This document shows, piece after piece, positions 1 to 6,967 of a stretch of DNA of 14,021 bases. The notes under the pieces are model-generated. The model was given only the letters and a program-made list of their open reading frames with translations, ran no database searches and was not told the DNA's origin. Every line of letters begins with the position of its first letter. Within the stretch, counting starts at the first letter, position 1. A program made the translations under genes and the position numbers. The DNA comes from Pirellulales bacterium (GTDB lineage Bacteria > Planctomycetota > Planctomycetia > Pirellulales > JAICIG01), in assembly GCA_025924495.1 (NCBI GenBank), contig JAICIG010000196.1, positions 1 to 14,021 of the forward strand, in the 5' to 3' direction.

Positions 1-1
1 G

Positions 2-124
2 CTCACCACGGCCGCCACGATGGTGCTGCGATTCTCTCGCACCACCGATGATCCGCTTCGTGCCCTCGCGGACTATATCTGCTGGAACCCTCGCCTGGGC
101 CTCGAATTGCTCGGGCTACTCTGA
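2..124 (+). CDS. C-terminal end of an unidentified protein (5' end outside window)
   Basis: An open frame enters from the left edge and stops at TGA 122-124, giving the last 40 residues of a protein. The codons have mostly G or C at the third position, as in the confident genes of this window, which is the main reason to call it real. The visible tail ends in a leucine-rich stretch (LGLELLGLL). No motif can be recognised, so no function is proposed. It converges on the minus-strand gene at 204-428, with 79 bases between the two stop codons. Confidence 0.5.
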   Translation, partial: LTTAATMVLRFSRTTDDPLRALADYICWNPRLGLELLGLL

Positions 125-203
125 CTTTGCAATCCTCCTGCTTCTGCCAACCAGAACGCCCCGGCTGGAATCAGGCAGCATCCGGCCAAGGTTATAGTGC
201 CGG

Positions 204-428
204 CTATGCTGAAGGCCGCCAGCCAGCGTTGGCATCGAGCTTGCTCATGGCGCAGTTATGCTCGACAACCGCTTGCATCTCCATGCGGAGGCTGGTTTGT
301 TCGCACTGATGCAACCGCAGCTCCGCTGACCGTTCGCGCAGGACATTCAGCTTGTGCCATAGCACGACAAGCGTTGCCCGAATGCGGCCGTGTGATTCGA
401 GGCTCGAGATCAGCGGCTGCGCGTCCAT
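204..428 (-). CDS. Small helical hypothetical protein, 74 aa
   Basis: I do not recognise this protein. The frame begins with ATG (426-428 on the plus strand) and ends with TAG. Its codons are strongly GC-rich at third positions, which argues against a chance ORF. The sequence is rich in Leu, Glu, Arg and Gln with a heptad-like middle (about residues 18-55), so an amphipathic helix or short coiled coil is likely. There is no signal peptide and no metal-binding Cys cluster. It lies 44 bases downstream of the zinc-binding gene at 473-685 on the same strand and could be co-transcribed with it. A GGAG lies only one base before the ATG, so the ribosome site is not convincing. A competing minus-strand frame at 256-597 overlaps both small genes and has less natural composition. 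Confidence 0.45.
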   Translation of the reverse strand: MDAQPLISSLESHGRIRATLVVLWHKLNVLRERSAELRLHQCEQTSLRMEMQAVVEHNCAMSKLDANAGWRPSA

Positions 429-472
429 GCTCCGATTCTAATGAATCGGAAGAATCCTTGACCAATCCAAAC

Positions 473-685
473 TTAGCGCCCTGACAGTGTTTCACCTCCG
501 CACTTTCCCGCCTGATATCTCTCGTAGCATTCGCGGCAGCAGAAATAGAGCCCGGCGGCCTTGTGGAACCAAGTGGTCGGATCTTCGCAGCAGACACACT
601 CGGCCGGCCGACCGGAGCCTTTCATAAACCCGTCTTCGGTGGTGAAGTGATGGAAGGCGTCTGGGTGTTGTTCCTCGAACCTCAT
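473..685 (-). CDS. Small zinc-binding Cys-cluster protein, 70 aa
   Basis: This 70-residue cytoplasmic protein carries two cysteine knuckles: CVCC at residues 30-33 and CCREC at 49-53, with one more Cys at 62. The spacing of about 16 residues between the pairs fits a treble-clef or zinc-ribbon fold. The first 28 residues are polar and His-rich and may be a flexible tail. I chose the ATG at 685 because GGAGG (691-695) stands five bases before it. The in-frame GTG at 697 lies over that site and has no ribosome site of its own. The stop is TAA. Zinc binding is inferred from the Cys pattern and the partner is unknown. It could bind RNA, DNA or protein. The neighbours on the same strand are the helical protein downstream and the cupin about 270 bases upstream. 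Confidence 0.7.
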   Translation of the reverse strand: MRFEEQHPDAFHHFTTEDGFMKGSGRPAECVCCEDPTTWFHKAAGLYFCCRECYERYQAGKCGGETLSGR

Positions 686-690
686 GGCTG

Positions 691-695
691 CCTCC
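691..695 (-). promoter_or_regulatory. Shine-Dalgarno site that sets the start of the zinc-binding gene
   Basis: GGAGG on the minus strand lies five bases upstream of the ATG at 685. It overlaps the alternative GTG start codon at 697, which therefore is unlikely to be used. Confidence 0.65.
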
Positions 696-759
696 ACGCG
701 ATAGGAGATGTGCGGTTCAGGTGTGCAATACAGCGCGCAGCCTACCTCCGGCGCGGCGC

Positions 760-844
760 AAGCAATAGCCGTCGGCGGGTGGTGCGCAAAAAAAGAAAGC
801 TGCCAAAGTCGGCCGGGGCGCCGAGCACGGCTCAGCTATTGCTT
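760..844. repeat. Imperfect long inverted repeat in the gap between cupin and zinc-binding genes
   Basis: AAGCAATAGC (760-769) is matched exactly by GCTATTGCTT (835-844). The pairing can resume inward: CCGT..CGG on the left faces CCG..ACGG on the right, with small bulges. Inside lie a second stem, TCGGC (809-813) with GCCGA (820-824), and an A-rich run (788-798) that reads as T-rich on the minus strand. The arrangement could be a minus-strand 3' structure or the remnant of a small mobile repeat. The rest of the 686-954 gap holds no gene that I can support. Confidence 0.35.
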
Positions 845-954
845 CACGGCGGCATCACTCTCGGTTTCCGCCTCAATGGCGATGGCCACACGAATCACTG
901 TGAACGCTCAGAGTTCACCGCCAAGAGGAAGTAAGCGCTCGCGCTTGCTGGCGA

Positions 955-1305
955 TTACTCTAGCTCATGAACATCGCTCAGCACGCCGCGGGGAATGCAG
1001 ACGGTAAGCACGGTCAGCTTGCCAATGGCCTTGTGCTTGACGCCGCGCGGAACGTAAACGACGACTCCACGGTGAAGCTCAATCTCTTCGTCGTCCAACA
1101 CCATCGTGCCCTGTCCGTCGATGACGTAATAGAACTCATCGGTGCGCTGGTGATAATGCAGCTTGGCGTGGTCGATCTCGACGTGATGGATCTCGGCGGC
1201 GGCGCCGTCGCGTTCTTCCACCAGCGGGCGAATCTGGCCGCAGGTTTCCGCCCACGGCGTGATTTCAGCAGGATCGCGTCGCAGGCATTTCCCCGTCGCA
1301 TTCAT
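955..1305 (-). CDS. Single-domain cupin protein (Cupin_2 type), 116 aa
   Basis: A small cytoplasmic beta-barrel protein. Cupin motif 1 is seen as H50-x-H52-x4-E57 followed by the strand FYYVIDGQG. Motif 2 is VYVPRGVKHKAIG, with His91 as the fourth metal ligand. The complete 2-His/Glu/His set predicts binding of one divalent metal. Stand-alone cupins of this size include isomerases, dioxygenases, sugar-binding proteins and sensors, so the reaction cannot be named. The frame is open further upstream, to 1404. I start at ATG 1305 because GGAGGA (1313-1318) lies seven bases before it and the upstream extension looks non-coding. A hairpin-forming GTGAAC/GTTCAC pair (900-905 and 913-918) lies about 37 bases past the stop. 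A second cupin of similar layout lies at 13003-13362. Confidence 0.88.
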   Translation of the reverse strand: MNATGKCLRRDPAEITPWAETCGQIRPLVEERDGAAAEIHHVEIDHAKLHYHQRTDEFYYVIDGQGTMVLDDEEIELHRGVVVYVPRGVKHKAIGKLTVLTVCIPRGVLSDVHELE

Positions 1306-1312
1306 CGCTTGT

Positions 1313-1318
1313 TCCTCC
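1313..1318 (-). promoter_or_regulatory. Shine-Dalgarno site of the cupin gene
   Basis: GGAGGA on the minus strand with a seven-base spacer to the ATG at 1305. It decides the start against the longer frame reaching 1404. Confidence 0.7.
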
Positions 1319-1593
1319 AACCAGTCGGTTCGGGCCACGGCGATCATGATCGCAGAAACCGACGCTAGAAGCCAGCGCCAGGCGGCCGGGCGTCGCGCCG
1401 ACAATCGCTCGAACCTGAAAGCGAAGTCTGCAGACGAAGTAGGGGGAGCAGGCCGCCAAACTACATTTCATGAGCCGTCGGCACGCGCCTGATAGCATCT
1501 CGTAAATGGTAACCTTACAATCGAGCCGGCGACCGACGCGAGCCGCCCCGAGATGGCGGGCTAAAACGGTGTTGTTCGATTCGCAAGAAAACA

Positions 1594-1653
1594 CTAACCC
1601 GACGCGTGAGCGAGGCGGAATCAGTTGATTTCCTCGCTGACGCTTCGGGTTGG
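1594..1653. repeat. Planctomycete-type intergenic hairpin repeat
   Basis: The left arm (1594-1615, beginning CTAACCCGACGCGTGAGC) pairs with the right arm (1632-1653, ending GACGCTTCGGGTTGG). Of 22 positions 19 match, and the loop is 16 bases. The sequence CTAACCCGA...CGCTTCGGGTT is one I recognise as a recurrent dispersed repeat in planctomycete genomes. It sits about 85 bases upstream of the AAA+ gene. Whether it acts as a terminator, a REP-like element or a protein-binding site is unknown. Confidence 0.75.
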
Positions 1654-1726
1654 TAGCGAACAGCACGCCTTTAACACCGAGCGCCCGAGTATCGCTTGAC
1701 TGTCTGGCATTGCGTCTTACCTGGGA

Positions 1727-1730
1727 GAGG
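1727..1730 (+). promoter_or_regulatory. Shine-Dalgarno-like site of the AAA+ fusion gene
   Basis: A purine run GGGAGAGG (1723-1730) ends in GAGG eight bases before ATG 1739. The alternative GTG start at 1730 overlaps the run and would have almost no spacer, so ATG 1739 is preferred. Confidence 0.5.
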
Positions 1731-1738
1731 TGGCGCGT

Positions 1739-4135
1739 ATGGCGAGTAACGAAACCGAGGAAGCTGGCCGGCGCGTGACCGTGCTCGGCGACGTCAATTA
1801 CGATACGGTGCTCGTACCCGTCCCCGAGCTGCACCGCGATCGAGGCAGCAAGAATGCCGGCTTGCGCTACTGGCCCAACGAACAGAATTGGCTGGTATTC
1901 GACCGCCCCAGCGGAGCATGGTTTCTGCGGAGCTTGATTGAATTGGCCGTCGCGTCCGATGGTCAGCCGTTGGCCAGCGTCGCAGCGCCGCCCGATGCAG
2001 CGGCAGTGACCGAAGCGACTGAGCCCGTCACGAGGAAACTGCAGGTCCTCTCCTACCCAGAGCTCGACCCGTTCGACGAGGACCTGGTCTACAAAGGGTT
2101 GTTCTTGCGTTCGATCGTCAAGCTGAAGCTGTTTCCTCAGTCGGCCGGCGGAAAACAGCGCGTTTATCGAATCGGCGAAGTGCTGGGATGGTTCGATCGG
2201 CGGCTTGTCAAGGATGCCAGCGAAGGACGACGCAGCCTGTACGCTCGTCTCTACGAGGGGCTGCGCCAGCAACTCGCGACGGACGAAGGCGCCAAGCCAG
2301 GCGTCGTTGTCGTGCATGATCGAGCGAACATCTTTCGCGATTTGGAAGATGTCCAGCAGCAAGCCGTCGATTTATTCGACAGAGCCGACGCGATCGTCTG
2401 GCAAATGTTCAGCCCGCTGGCCTCCGGCCGATTATGGAACGCCATGGAGCCGGCGTCGGGGCATGCCGACAAAACGGTGCTGGTCGTCAAAGAGAACTGC
2501 CTGCGCCAGTTCGGCGTCAATGTGCGCCAAGAGGGCTCGTTGGAGCGGACGTTGAAGGAGTTTCTGACGCACCTCAAACGGCACTCCCGTCTCGAGCAGC
2601 TCGCCGCCGGCTGCAGGCATCTCATCGTCCGGTTCGATCGAGGCGTGTTGCATTACGATCGTGCCGTCGACTCGCTGCGCATTTACGTGTTGCCTCACGC
2701 CAAAGATAAATCCGACCTGGAAACCAACGGCGCCATGGCCGGCTATACGTCGCTGTTGGTGGCGACGCTGACGAAGGCGATTGTGTGGTCGCTCGCGGCC
2801 GGCGAAGCGGCGTTTGCGGCGATCGAAGAAGGGGTCAAGTTGGGCGTGGTGCTGGCCGAACAGCATTACCGCAATGGCTTCGCCGACGAAAAACTGCTCG
2901 ACCGGTTCTTGGAGACGGGCGAGATGAAGCCGCCCGACGCCTATCAAGAATTATTCGATCAGGCCGCCGAAGTCTGTCAGGCGTCCGACATGGAAATCGC
3001 TACGGTCGAACTGCCGAAGAACTTCCATAATCCGCTGCGCTGGAGCCGCGTTCACGCCTTGTGGCCGAGCCCACGGTATGAGTCGGCCTTGGACGTTGCG
3101 GTTGAGATTGTGTTGCGGGGTCTTAAAGAGGTGGTCCGCCGCGGCGCCGACGAGGTCGCGCCGGCGCCCGCCGCGCAGACCATTCCCTGGGCGCCCCGGG
3201 GCGCGGTCGTCATTCCGTACGCGGAATACGGAAAGATTCAGACCTGCGACCAACATGAAATCGACGCCTTCGCCAGCATCGAGACTTTGGTCCGCGAGTA
3301 CCTCATTCACAAGCGACGCGAACGCCCATTATCGTTTGCCGTGTTTGGTCCGCCCGGCTCAGGCAAGTCGTTCACGGTCAAGCAAGTCCTGTCGCGCGTG
3401 GCGCCGGCTATGGTCGAGGCCCCGCTGGAGTTCAATCTGGCGCAGTTCAATGATTTAAACGACCTGGCCATCGCTTTTCACAAGGTCCAAGATCGGGCCT
3501 CGACGGGCGAGGCGCCGCTGGTCGTGTTCGATGAGTTCGACAGCGTCTTTCAAGGCGAGCCCTTGGGCTGGCTGAAATACCTGCTGGCGCCGATGCAAGA
3601 TGGCGCCTTCAAGCATGGCGAAAGCATTTATCGAATCGGCCGTTCCGTGTTCGTATTTTCTGGCGGGACTTCAGCAACATTTGCGGAGTTCTCCTTGAGA
3701 TCGAGCGGCGATACGGGATTCAGGGCGGCAAAAGGCCCTGATTTCGTCAGTCGCTTGCGCGGCTATCTGGACATCGTTGGCATCGACGGCCGCGAGCACG
3801 ACAATGAACTGGTGCTGATTCGCCGGGCGGTGATCCTGCGGTCGCTGCTGTTGCAGCATCTCAAGTACATCTTTGATTCAGATACCGAGACGGCGAGTAT
3901 CGACAAAGGAGTCATCTACGCCTTCTTGGAAATCGACAAGTACAAGCACGGCGTGAGATCTATGGAAGCGATCGTCGAGATGGCTGCCGTCTCGCGGACG
4001 CGTCGCACCTTCCAGAAGTCGTCGATTCCCTCCCCGGCCCAGCTATCCATGCACGTCGACGCCGAGCGATTTTGCAATTTGCTCGACCGAGACATCAACG
4101 AACCGCTGCTGAAATCGACAAGCCGGGCGCCGTAA
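1739..4135 (+). CDS. Ribokinase-like / AAA+ ATPase fusion protein, 798 aa
   Basis: Two modules can be seen. Residues about 11-350 resemble the ribokinase/PfkB fold. It opens with VTVLGDVNYD (a first-strand motif like GDxNxD), has ADAIVWQM (217-224), TVLVVKENCLRQFG (246-259) and HLIVRFDRGVLHY (294-306), and ends near NGAMAGYTSLL (330-340). That last motif is where PfkB kinases carry GAGD, so the catalytic Asp appears to be Ala here. Residues about 490-798 form an AAA+ domain: Walker A GPPGSGKS (537-544), Walker B LVVFDEFDS (594-602), sensor-1-like VFVFSGGTS (637-645) and PDFVSRLR (667-674) as the likely arginine-finger region. No membrane segment or signal peptide is present. AAA+ ATPase activity is well supported; the kinase-like assignment is an inference from pattern. 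I recall bacterial AAA+ proteins with a similar C-terminal region followed by a RyR domain, but no such domain is visible here. The gene is monocistronic, with a 316-base gap before the sulfatase. Confidence 0.9.
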   Translation: MASNETEEAGRRVTVLGDVNYDTVLVPVPELHRDRGSKNAGLRYWPNEQNWLVFDRPSGAWFLRSLIELAVASDGQPLASVAAPPDAAAVTEATEPVTRKLQVLSYPELDPFDEDLVYKGLFLRSIVKLKLFPQSAGGKQRVYRIGEVLGWFDRRLVKDASEGRRSLYARLYEGLRQQLATDEGAKPGVVVVHDRANIFRDLEDVQQQAVDLFDRADAIVWQMFSPLASGRLWNAMEPASGHADKTVLVVKENCLRQFGVNVRQEGSLERTLKEFLTHLKRHSRLEQLAAGCRHLIVRFDRGVLHYDRAVDSLRIYVLPHAKDKSDLETNGAMAGYTSLLVATLTKAIVWSLAAGEAAFAAIEEGVKLGVVLAEQHYRNGFADEKLLDRFLETGEMKPPDAYQELFDQAAEVCQASDMEIATVELPKNFHNPLRWSRVHALWPSPRYESALDVAVEIVLRGLKEVVRRGADEVAPAPAAQTIPWAPRGAVVIPYAEYGKIQTCDQHEIDAFASIETLVREYLIHKRRERPLSFAVFGPPGSGKSFTVKQVLSRVAPAMVEAPLEFNLAQFNDLNDLAIAFHKVQDRASTGEAPLVVFDEFDSVFQGEPLGWLKYLLAPMQDGAFKHGESIYRIGRSVFVFSGGTSATFAEFSLRSSGDTGFRAAKGPDFVSRLRGYLDIVGIDGREHDNELVLIRRAVILRSLLLQHLKYIFDSDTETASIDKGVIYAFLEIDKYKHGVRSMEAIVEMAAVSRTRRTFQKSSIPSPAQLSMHVDAERFCNLLDRDINEPLLKSTSRAP

Positions 4136-4451
4136 GCATCTCCGGCGTTCCTGGTGCGCTGGGGCAGTTCTCGGCTTCGAGGAGTTCGCCCATGTTCGCT
4201 TTTTCAAAACCGCACCTGCACATCGGCTCGGCATATTGAAGGCGAGTCCCGCTGGAAAATGAAAATGCGCGGCGGATGCAGTGAGGCCGTTATCTCCTGC
4301 TGGTCCAAGAGATCGGGTACTGTCAAAACTGGAAAAAAGAATATTCGAAGGACCGAACGCCTGAGGCTGTCGCTCAGCCGCGCGAATGGGAATAATGGGC
4401 TGTCAACAAACAGTGCAACTCCAACAATCCACCTCGCTTTAAGGAGTCGGC
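4136..4451. other. Intergenic gap before the sulfatase gene
   Basis: About 316 bases with no gene that I can support; open frames here have non-coding composition. The sequence is more AT-rich toward its right end, as expected for a promoter region, but no -35/-10 pair is convincing. A small stem, GGCTG (4365-4369) with CAGCC (4375-4379), overlaps an alternative CTGAG/CTCAG stem. The region ends with AAGGAG (4440-4445), the ribosome site of the sulfatase. Confidence 0.4.
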
Positions 4452-6218
4452 ATGTTCAAGCATTCACGTCCCAAAGCCTTCTCGACCCTCGCTCTTGGCG
4501 CACTGCTGGGGTATGCACTTGCCGCAAGTGACTTTCGAGTCGCAGGGCAAGCGACTGGCGCGGCGGCGCCTCGCGAACAGGCTGACGGGCCCACGAAGCC
4601 ATCGGCTACGGAATTGTTAATTGCCCAAGCAGGCAAGACAGCGGCGGCCCCGAACAAGGCTCGCTCAAGCAAGAAACCCAATATCGTCTTCATCATGGGC
4701 GACGACATCGGCATGTGGAACATCGGCGCCTATCACCGCGGCCTGATGGCGGGACGCACGCCGAATCTCGATAAGCTGGCCAAACAAGGCATGCTTTTTA
4801 CCGACTACTATGCGGAAGCAAGTTGCACAGCCGGTCGCGCCAACTTTATCACGGGCCAGCTACCCATCCGCACCGGTCTTACCACCGTCGGCCAGGCGGG
4901 CGCCCGGGTCGGTCTTCCTGCCGAAGCTTGCACGCTTGCCACTGCGCTCAAAGCGCAGGGCTACGCTACGGGCCAATTCGGCAAGAACCATCTCGGCGAT
5001 CGCAACGAGTATTTGCCCACCGTCCACGGCTTCGATGAATTCTTCGGTTACCTTTATCACTTGGACGCGATGGAAGACCCAGCGCATCCCAACTACCCAC
5101 AGAAACTTTTGAGCAAGGTTGGACCGCGCAACATGGTCCATAGCTGGGCGACGGACACGGACGACCCGACCGAAATGCCGCGGTGGGGCAAAATCGGCAA
5201 ACAGAAGATCGAAGACGCGGGCACGCTTTATCCGAAGCGAATGGAGACTGTCGACGACGAGATTCGCGATCTCGCCATGGGCTTCATCGACGCGGCCAAA
5301 AAAGCGAACAAGCCGTTCTTTGTCTGGCTTAATCCCACTCGCATGCACATTGTCACGCATCTTTCGCCGAAATGGGAAGCGACGCGCAACTCGGAAAATG
5401 GCTGGTCGGAACACGAAGCCGGCATGGCGCAGCTCGACAACGATATTGGTTTGGTGCTGCAAAAGCTGAAGGACGTCGGCGAGGAAGACAACACGATTGT
5501 CGTCTTTACCACCGACAACGGCACGGAAAGCTTCACCTGGCCTGATGGCGGAACGACGCCCTTCGCTCAGTGCAAGGGAACGATCATGGAAGGAGGCTTC
5601 CGAGTGCCTTGTATCGCTCGTTGGCCAGGCAAGATTCCGGCAGACACGGTGCAGAACGGCCTCATGTCCGGCCTGGATTGGTTCCCCACCCTGCTCGCTG
5701 CCGCCGGCAACACCACAATTACCAGCGACCTGCTTAAGGGAGCGAAGATTGGCGAACGGACTTACAAAAACCATTTGGACGGCTACAACCAGATGGACAT
5801 GCTCACCGGAGACGGCCCTTCCGCGCGGCACGAAATCTTTTACCTCGGCGAAAGCACGGTCGGCGCGGTGCGCATCGACGATTACAAGTATCGCTTTATC
5901 GACCAACCGCAAGGCTGGCTAGGCGAGAAGACCCGCCCCGACGTGCCCTACATCACTAACCTGCGCCTCGATCCATTTGAACGCTTGGGCTGGCCCAACA
6001 GCGGAACCAAGGAAGGTGCGCAGCAATACTTCGATTGGTTCAAGTTTCAATTCTGGCGGTTCGTCTTTGTGCAGGAGGTCATGGGGAAGCAACTCCAGAC
6101 CTTCATCGATTATCCGCCCATGCAGCGTGGGGCGAGCTTCAACCTCGACGCCGTAAAGGCGGAGATGGCAAAAAGGATGCAACAGGCGGAGGCCGCGAGC
6201 AAAGGTCCGGGCCACTAG
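4452..6218 (+). CDS. Secreted arylsulfatase-type sulfatase, 588 aa
   Basis: A formylglycine-dependent sulfatase that hydrolyses sulfate esters outside the cytoplasm. Residues 1-25 form a signal peptide (basic start, hydrophobic core ALGALLGYALAA). An Ala-rich linker runs to about 75. The catalytic domain starts with NIVFIMGDDIG (77-87), whose Asp84/Asp85 are calcium ligands. The nucleophile site is C125-T-A-G-R129, which fits C-x-(P/A)-x-R, so Cys125 should become formylglycine. Other active-site elements are GKNHLGD (177-183), TRMHIVTH (296-303), TTDNG (353-357) and CKGTIMEGG (374-382). The pattern resembles the S1_4-like arylsulfatases. Length is normal for the family and no key residue is missing. 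The start is fixed by AAGGAG six bases before ATG. Maturation needs an FGE or anSME enzyme, which is not in this window. The substrate, such as a sulfated polysaccharide, cannot be named. Confidence 0.95.
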   Translation: MFKHSRPKAFSTLALGALLGYALAASDFRVAGQATGAAAPREQADGPTKPSATELLIAQAGKTAAAPNKARSSKKPNIVFIMGDDIGMWNIGAYHRGLMAGRTPNLDKLAKQGMLFTDYYAEASCTAGRANFITGQLPIRTGLTTVGQAGARVGLPAEACTLATALKAQGYATGQFGKNHLGDRNEYLPTVHGFDEFFGYLYHLDAMEDPAHPNYPQKLLSKVGPRNMVHSWATDTDDPTEMPRWGKIGKQKIEDAGTLYPKRMETVDDEIRDLAMGFIDAAKKANKPFFVWLNPTRMHIVTHLSPKWEATRNSENGWSEHEAGMAQLDNDIGLVLQKLKDVGEEDNTIVVFTTDNGTESFTWPDGGTTPFAQCKGTIMEGGFRVPCIARWPGKIPADTVQNGLMSGLDWFPTLLAAAGNTTITSDLLKGAKIGERTYKNHLDGYNQMDMLTGDGPSARHEIFYLGESTVGAVRIDDYKYRFIDQPQGWLGEKTRPDVPYITNLRLDPFERLGWPNSGTKEGAQQYFDWFKFQFWRFVFVQEVMGKQLQTFIDYPPMQRGASFNLDAVKAEMAKRMQQAEAASKGPGH

Positions 6219-6233
6219 CCGAAGATGTGAACG

Positions 6234-6269
6234 GGTCGATTCGCCCGAGGCCGCCCCGGCGAATTGACC
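6234..6269 (+). terminator. Stem-loop just after the sulfatase gene
   Basis: GGTCGATTCGCC (6234-6245) pairs along all 12 positions with GGCGAATTGACC (6258-6269), using one G-U pair, with a 12-base loop. It begins 16 bases after the stop codon. There is no T run, so it is more likely a 3'-end stabiliser or Rho-assisted terminator than a classical intrinsic terminator. Confidence 0.45.
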
Positions 6270-6290
6270 GATGGCATGTCGATCGATAGC

Positions 6291-6647
6291 GCCGTTACGC
6301 GGCTGGAAATTTCTGGCAATTGGATGCCGCCGCCACACGGCTGGCGGAATCATTTTGCATTAGCCGCGTAGCGGCGGAAGGATAAAGCCTGGGGGCGCAA
6401 GCCCCAGGTCCCGGCGCCAACGAACCAGTCGTCAGCCCCAGCTGGGGCGACAGGAGCCGAAGAGCAAAATGCCATCCATCGTCCGGTGAGCGGGGGACGT
6501 CAGTCCCCTGTTCATTCCACCGCGCCGTAACGGCCGTTGATTTATTGCCGGAATCTTTAATAACGCCATGAAGACACGGAGGCTAATGCCTCCGGCTCGC
6601 CTAGCTGTCCACTCCTGCCGCCGCTACGCGGCTGGAATTTCTGGCAA
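6291..6647. repeat. Cluster of REP-like palindromes
   Basis: A dense block of short palindromes. Stems include CCGCCA/TGGCGG (6330-6347), GCCGC/GCGGC (6363-6375), CCTGGGG/CCCCAGG with a GCAA loop (6388-6408), the perfect palindrome GCCCCAGCTGGGGC (6435-6448), GGGGAC/GTCCCC (6493-6508) and CGGAGGC/GCCTCCG (6577-6594). A near-identical direct repeat, TACGCGGCTGGAA..TTTCTGGCAA, occurs at 6296-6319 and 6625-6647 and differs by one base of length. The second copy also has an exact 16-base inverted match, 6618-6633 against 6362-6377. The look is that of REP/BIME-type elements; no RAYT transposase is in the window. Confidence 0.7.
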
Positions 6648-6779
6648 CTAATTGCCGATCCCACAATTGCAAGTTGGTGAGAGGTCGACCATTCTTTGAC
6701 TATTCTTTCCGACGTCCGCCGCCAACTTTACGCCATCCTCGGGCAAGCGCGGGCTGATCGGCGCCGTGGAAAAAAGTAG

Positions 6780-6808
6780 CTGACTCGTCGGCTAGGCACC
6801 CGTAAAAT
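6780..6808 (+). promoter_or_regulatory. Possible promoter of the amidohydrolase gene
   Basis: CTGACT (6780-6785) and TAAAAT (6803-6808) are spaced by 17 bases and match the vegetative -35 and -10 consensus at four and five of six positions. Transcription would start near 6815, leaving a leader of about 150 bases. This is a visual match only. Confidence 0.35.
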
Positions 6809-6954
6809 GCGGCCACGAGCCCACATTGTTAACACGTCAAGAACGCTTACCAGCATGAGCCGTGGAGCTTCTTGCAAGTGTTCCCCTGGACGCTGACGAC
6901 GTTGTGCGGCTCCGGTAATACATGCTTCGGCGAACCCGGCTCCTTTCTTCTCGC

Positions 6955-6959
6955 AGGAG
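6955..6959 (+). promoter_or_regulatory. Shine-Dalgarno site that sets the GTG start at 6968
   Basis: AGGAG with an eight-base spacer to GTG 6968. It supports this start over the upstream in-frame ATG at 6872, which would put 32 extra residues before an otherwise perfect signal peptide. Confidence 0.65.
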
Positions 6960-6967
6960 AAATCCAC

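Larger units (their letters stand above)
1306..1738. other. Intergenic region between divergent cupin and AAA+ genes
   Basis: About 430 bases without a supportable gene. It must hold the promoters of both divergent genes, but I found no convincing -35/-10 pair. A TTGACT at 1696-1701 has no matching -10 at the right distance. The only clear structure is the long hairpin at 1594-1653. The long minus-strand frame running through this region (1265-2362) is an artefact of the AAA+ gene on the other strand. Confidence 0.5.
6219..6967. other. Long non-coding gap between sulfatase and amidohydrolase genes
   Basis: About 750 bases with no supportable gene. The left two thirds hold the stem-loop at 6234-6269 and the palindrome cluster at 6291-6647. 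The right third (6661-6967) has no obvious repeats and contains the promoter-like site at 6780-6808. The frames open on either strand in this stretch do not show the third-position GC bias of the real genes. Confidence 0.5.

Noticed and set aside
932..946. AAGCG-CTCG-CGCTT hairpin downstream of the first cupin gene
   Set aside because: Only five base pairs with no T run; too weak to call a terminator.
1265..2362. 365-aa minus-strand ORF
   Set aside because: It runs antisense to the cupin leader region and to the AAA+ fusion gene, contains the hairpin repeat at 1594-1653, and shows no domain pattern. High GC content keeps such antisense frames open.
4860..5912. 350-aa minus-strand ORF
   Set aside because: Exact antisense shadow of the sulfatase gene, whose catalytic motifs are unmistakable on the plus strand.
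6291..6647. CRISPR array
   Set aside because: The repeats differ from each other, spacing is irregular and there are no uniform spacers or cas genes; REP-like palindromes explain the region better.
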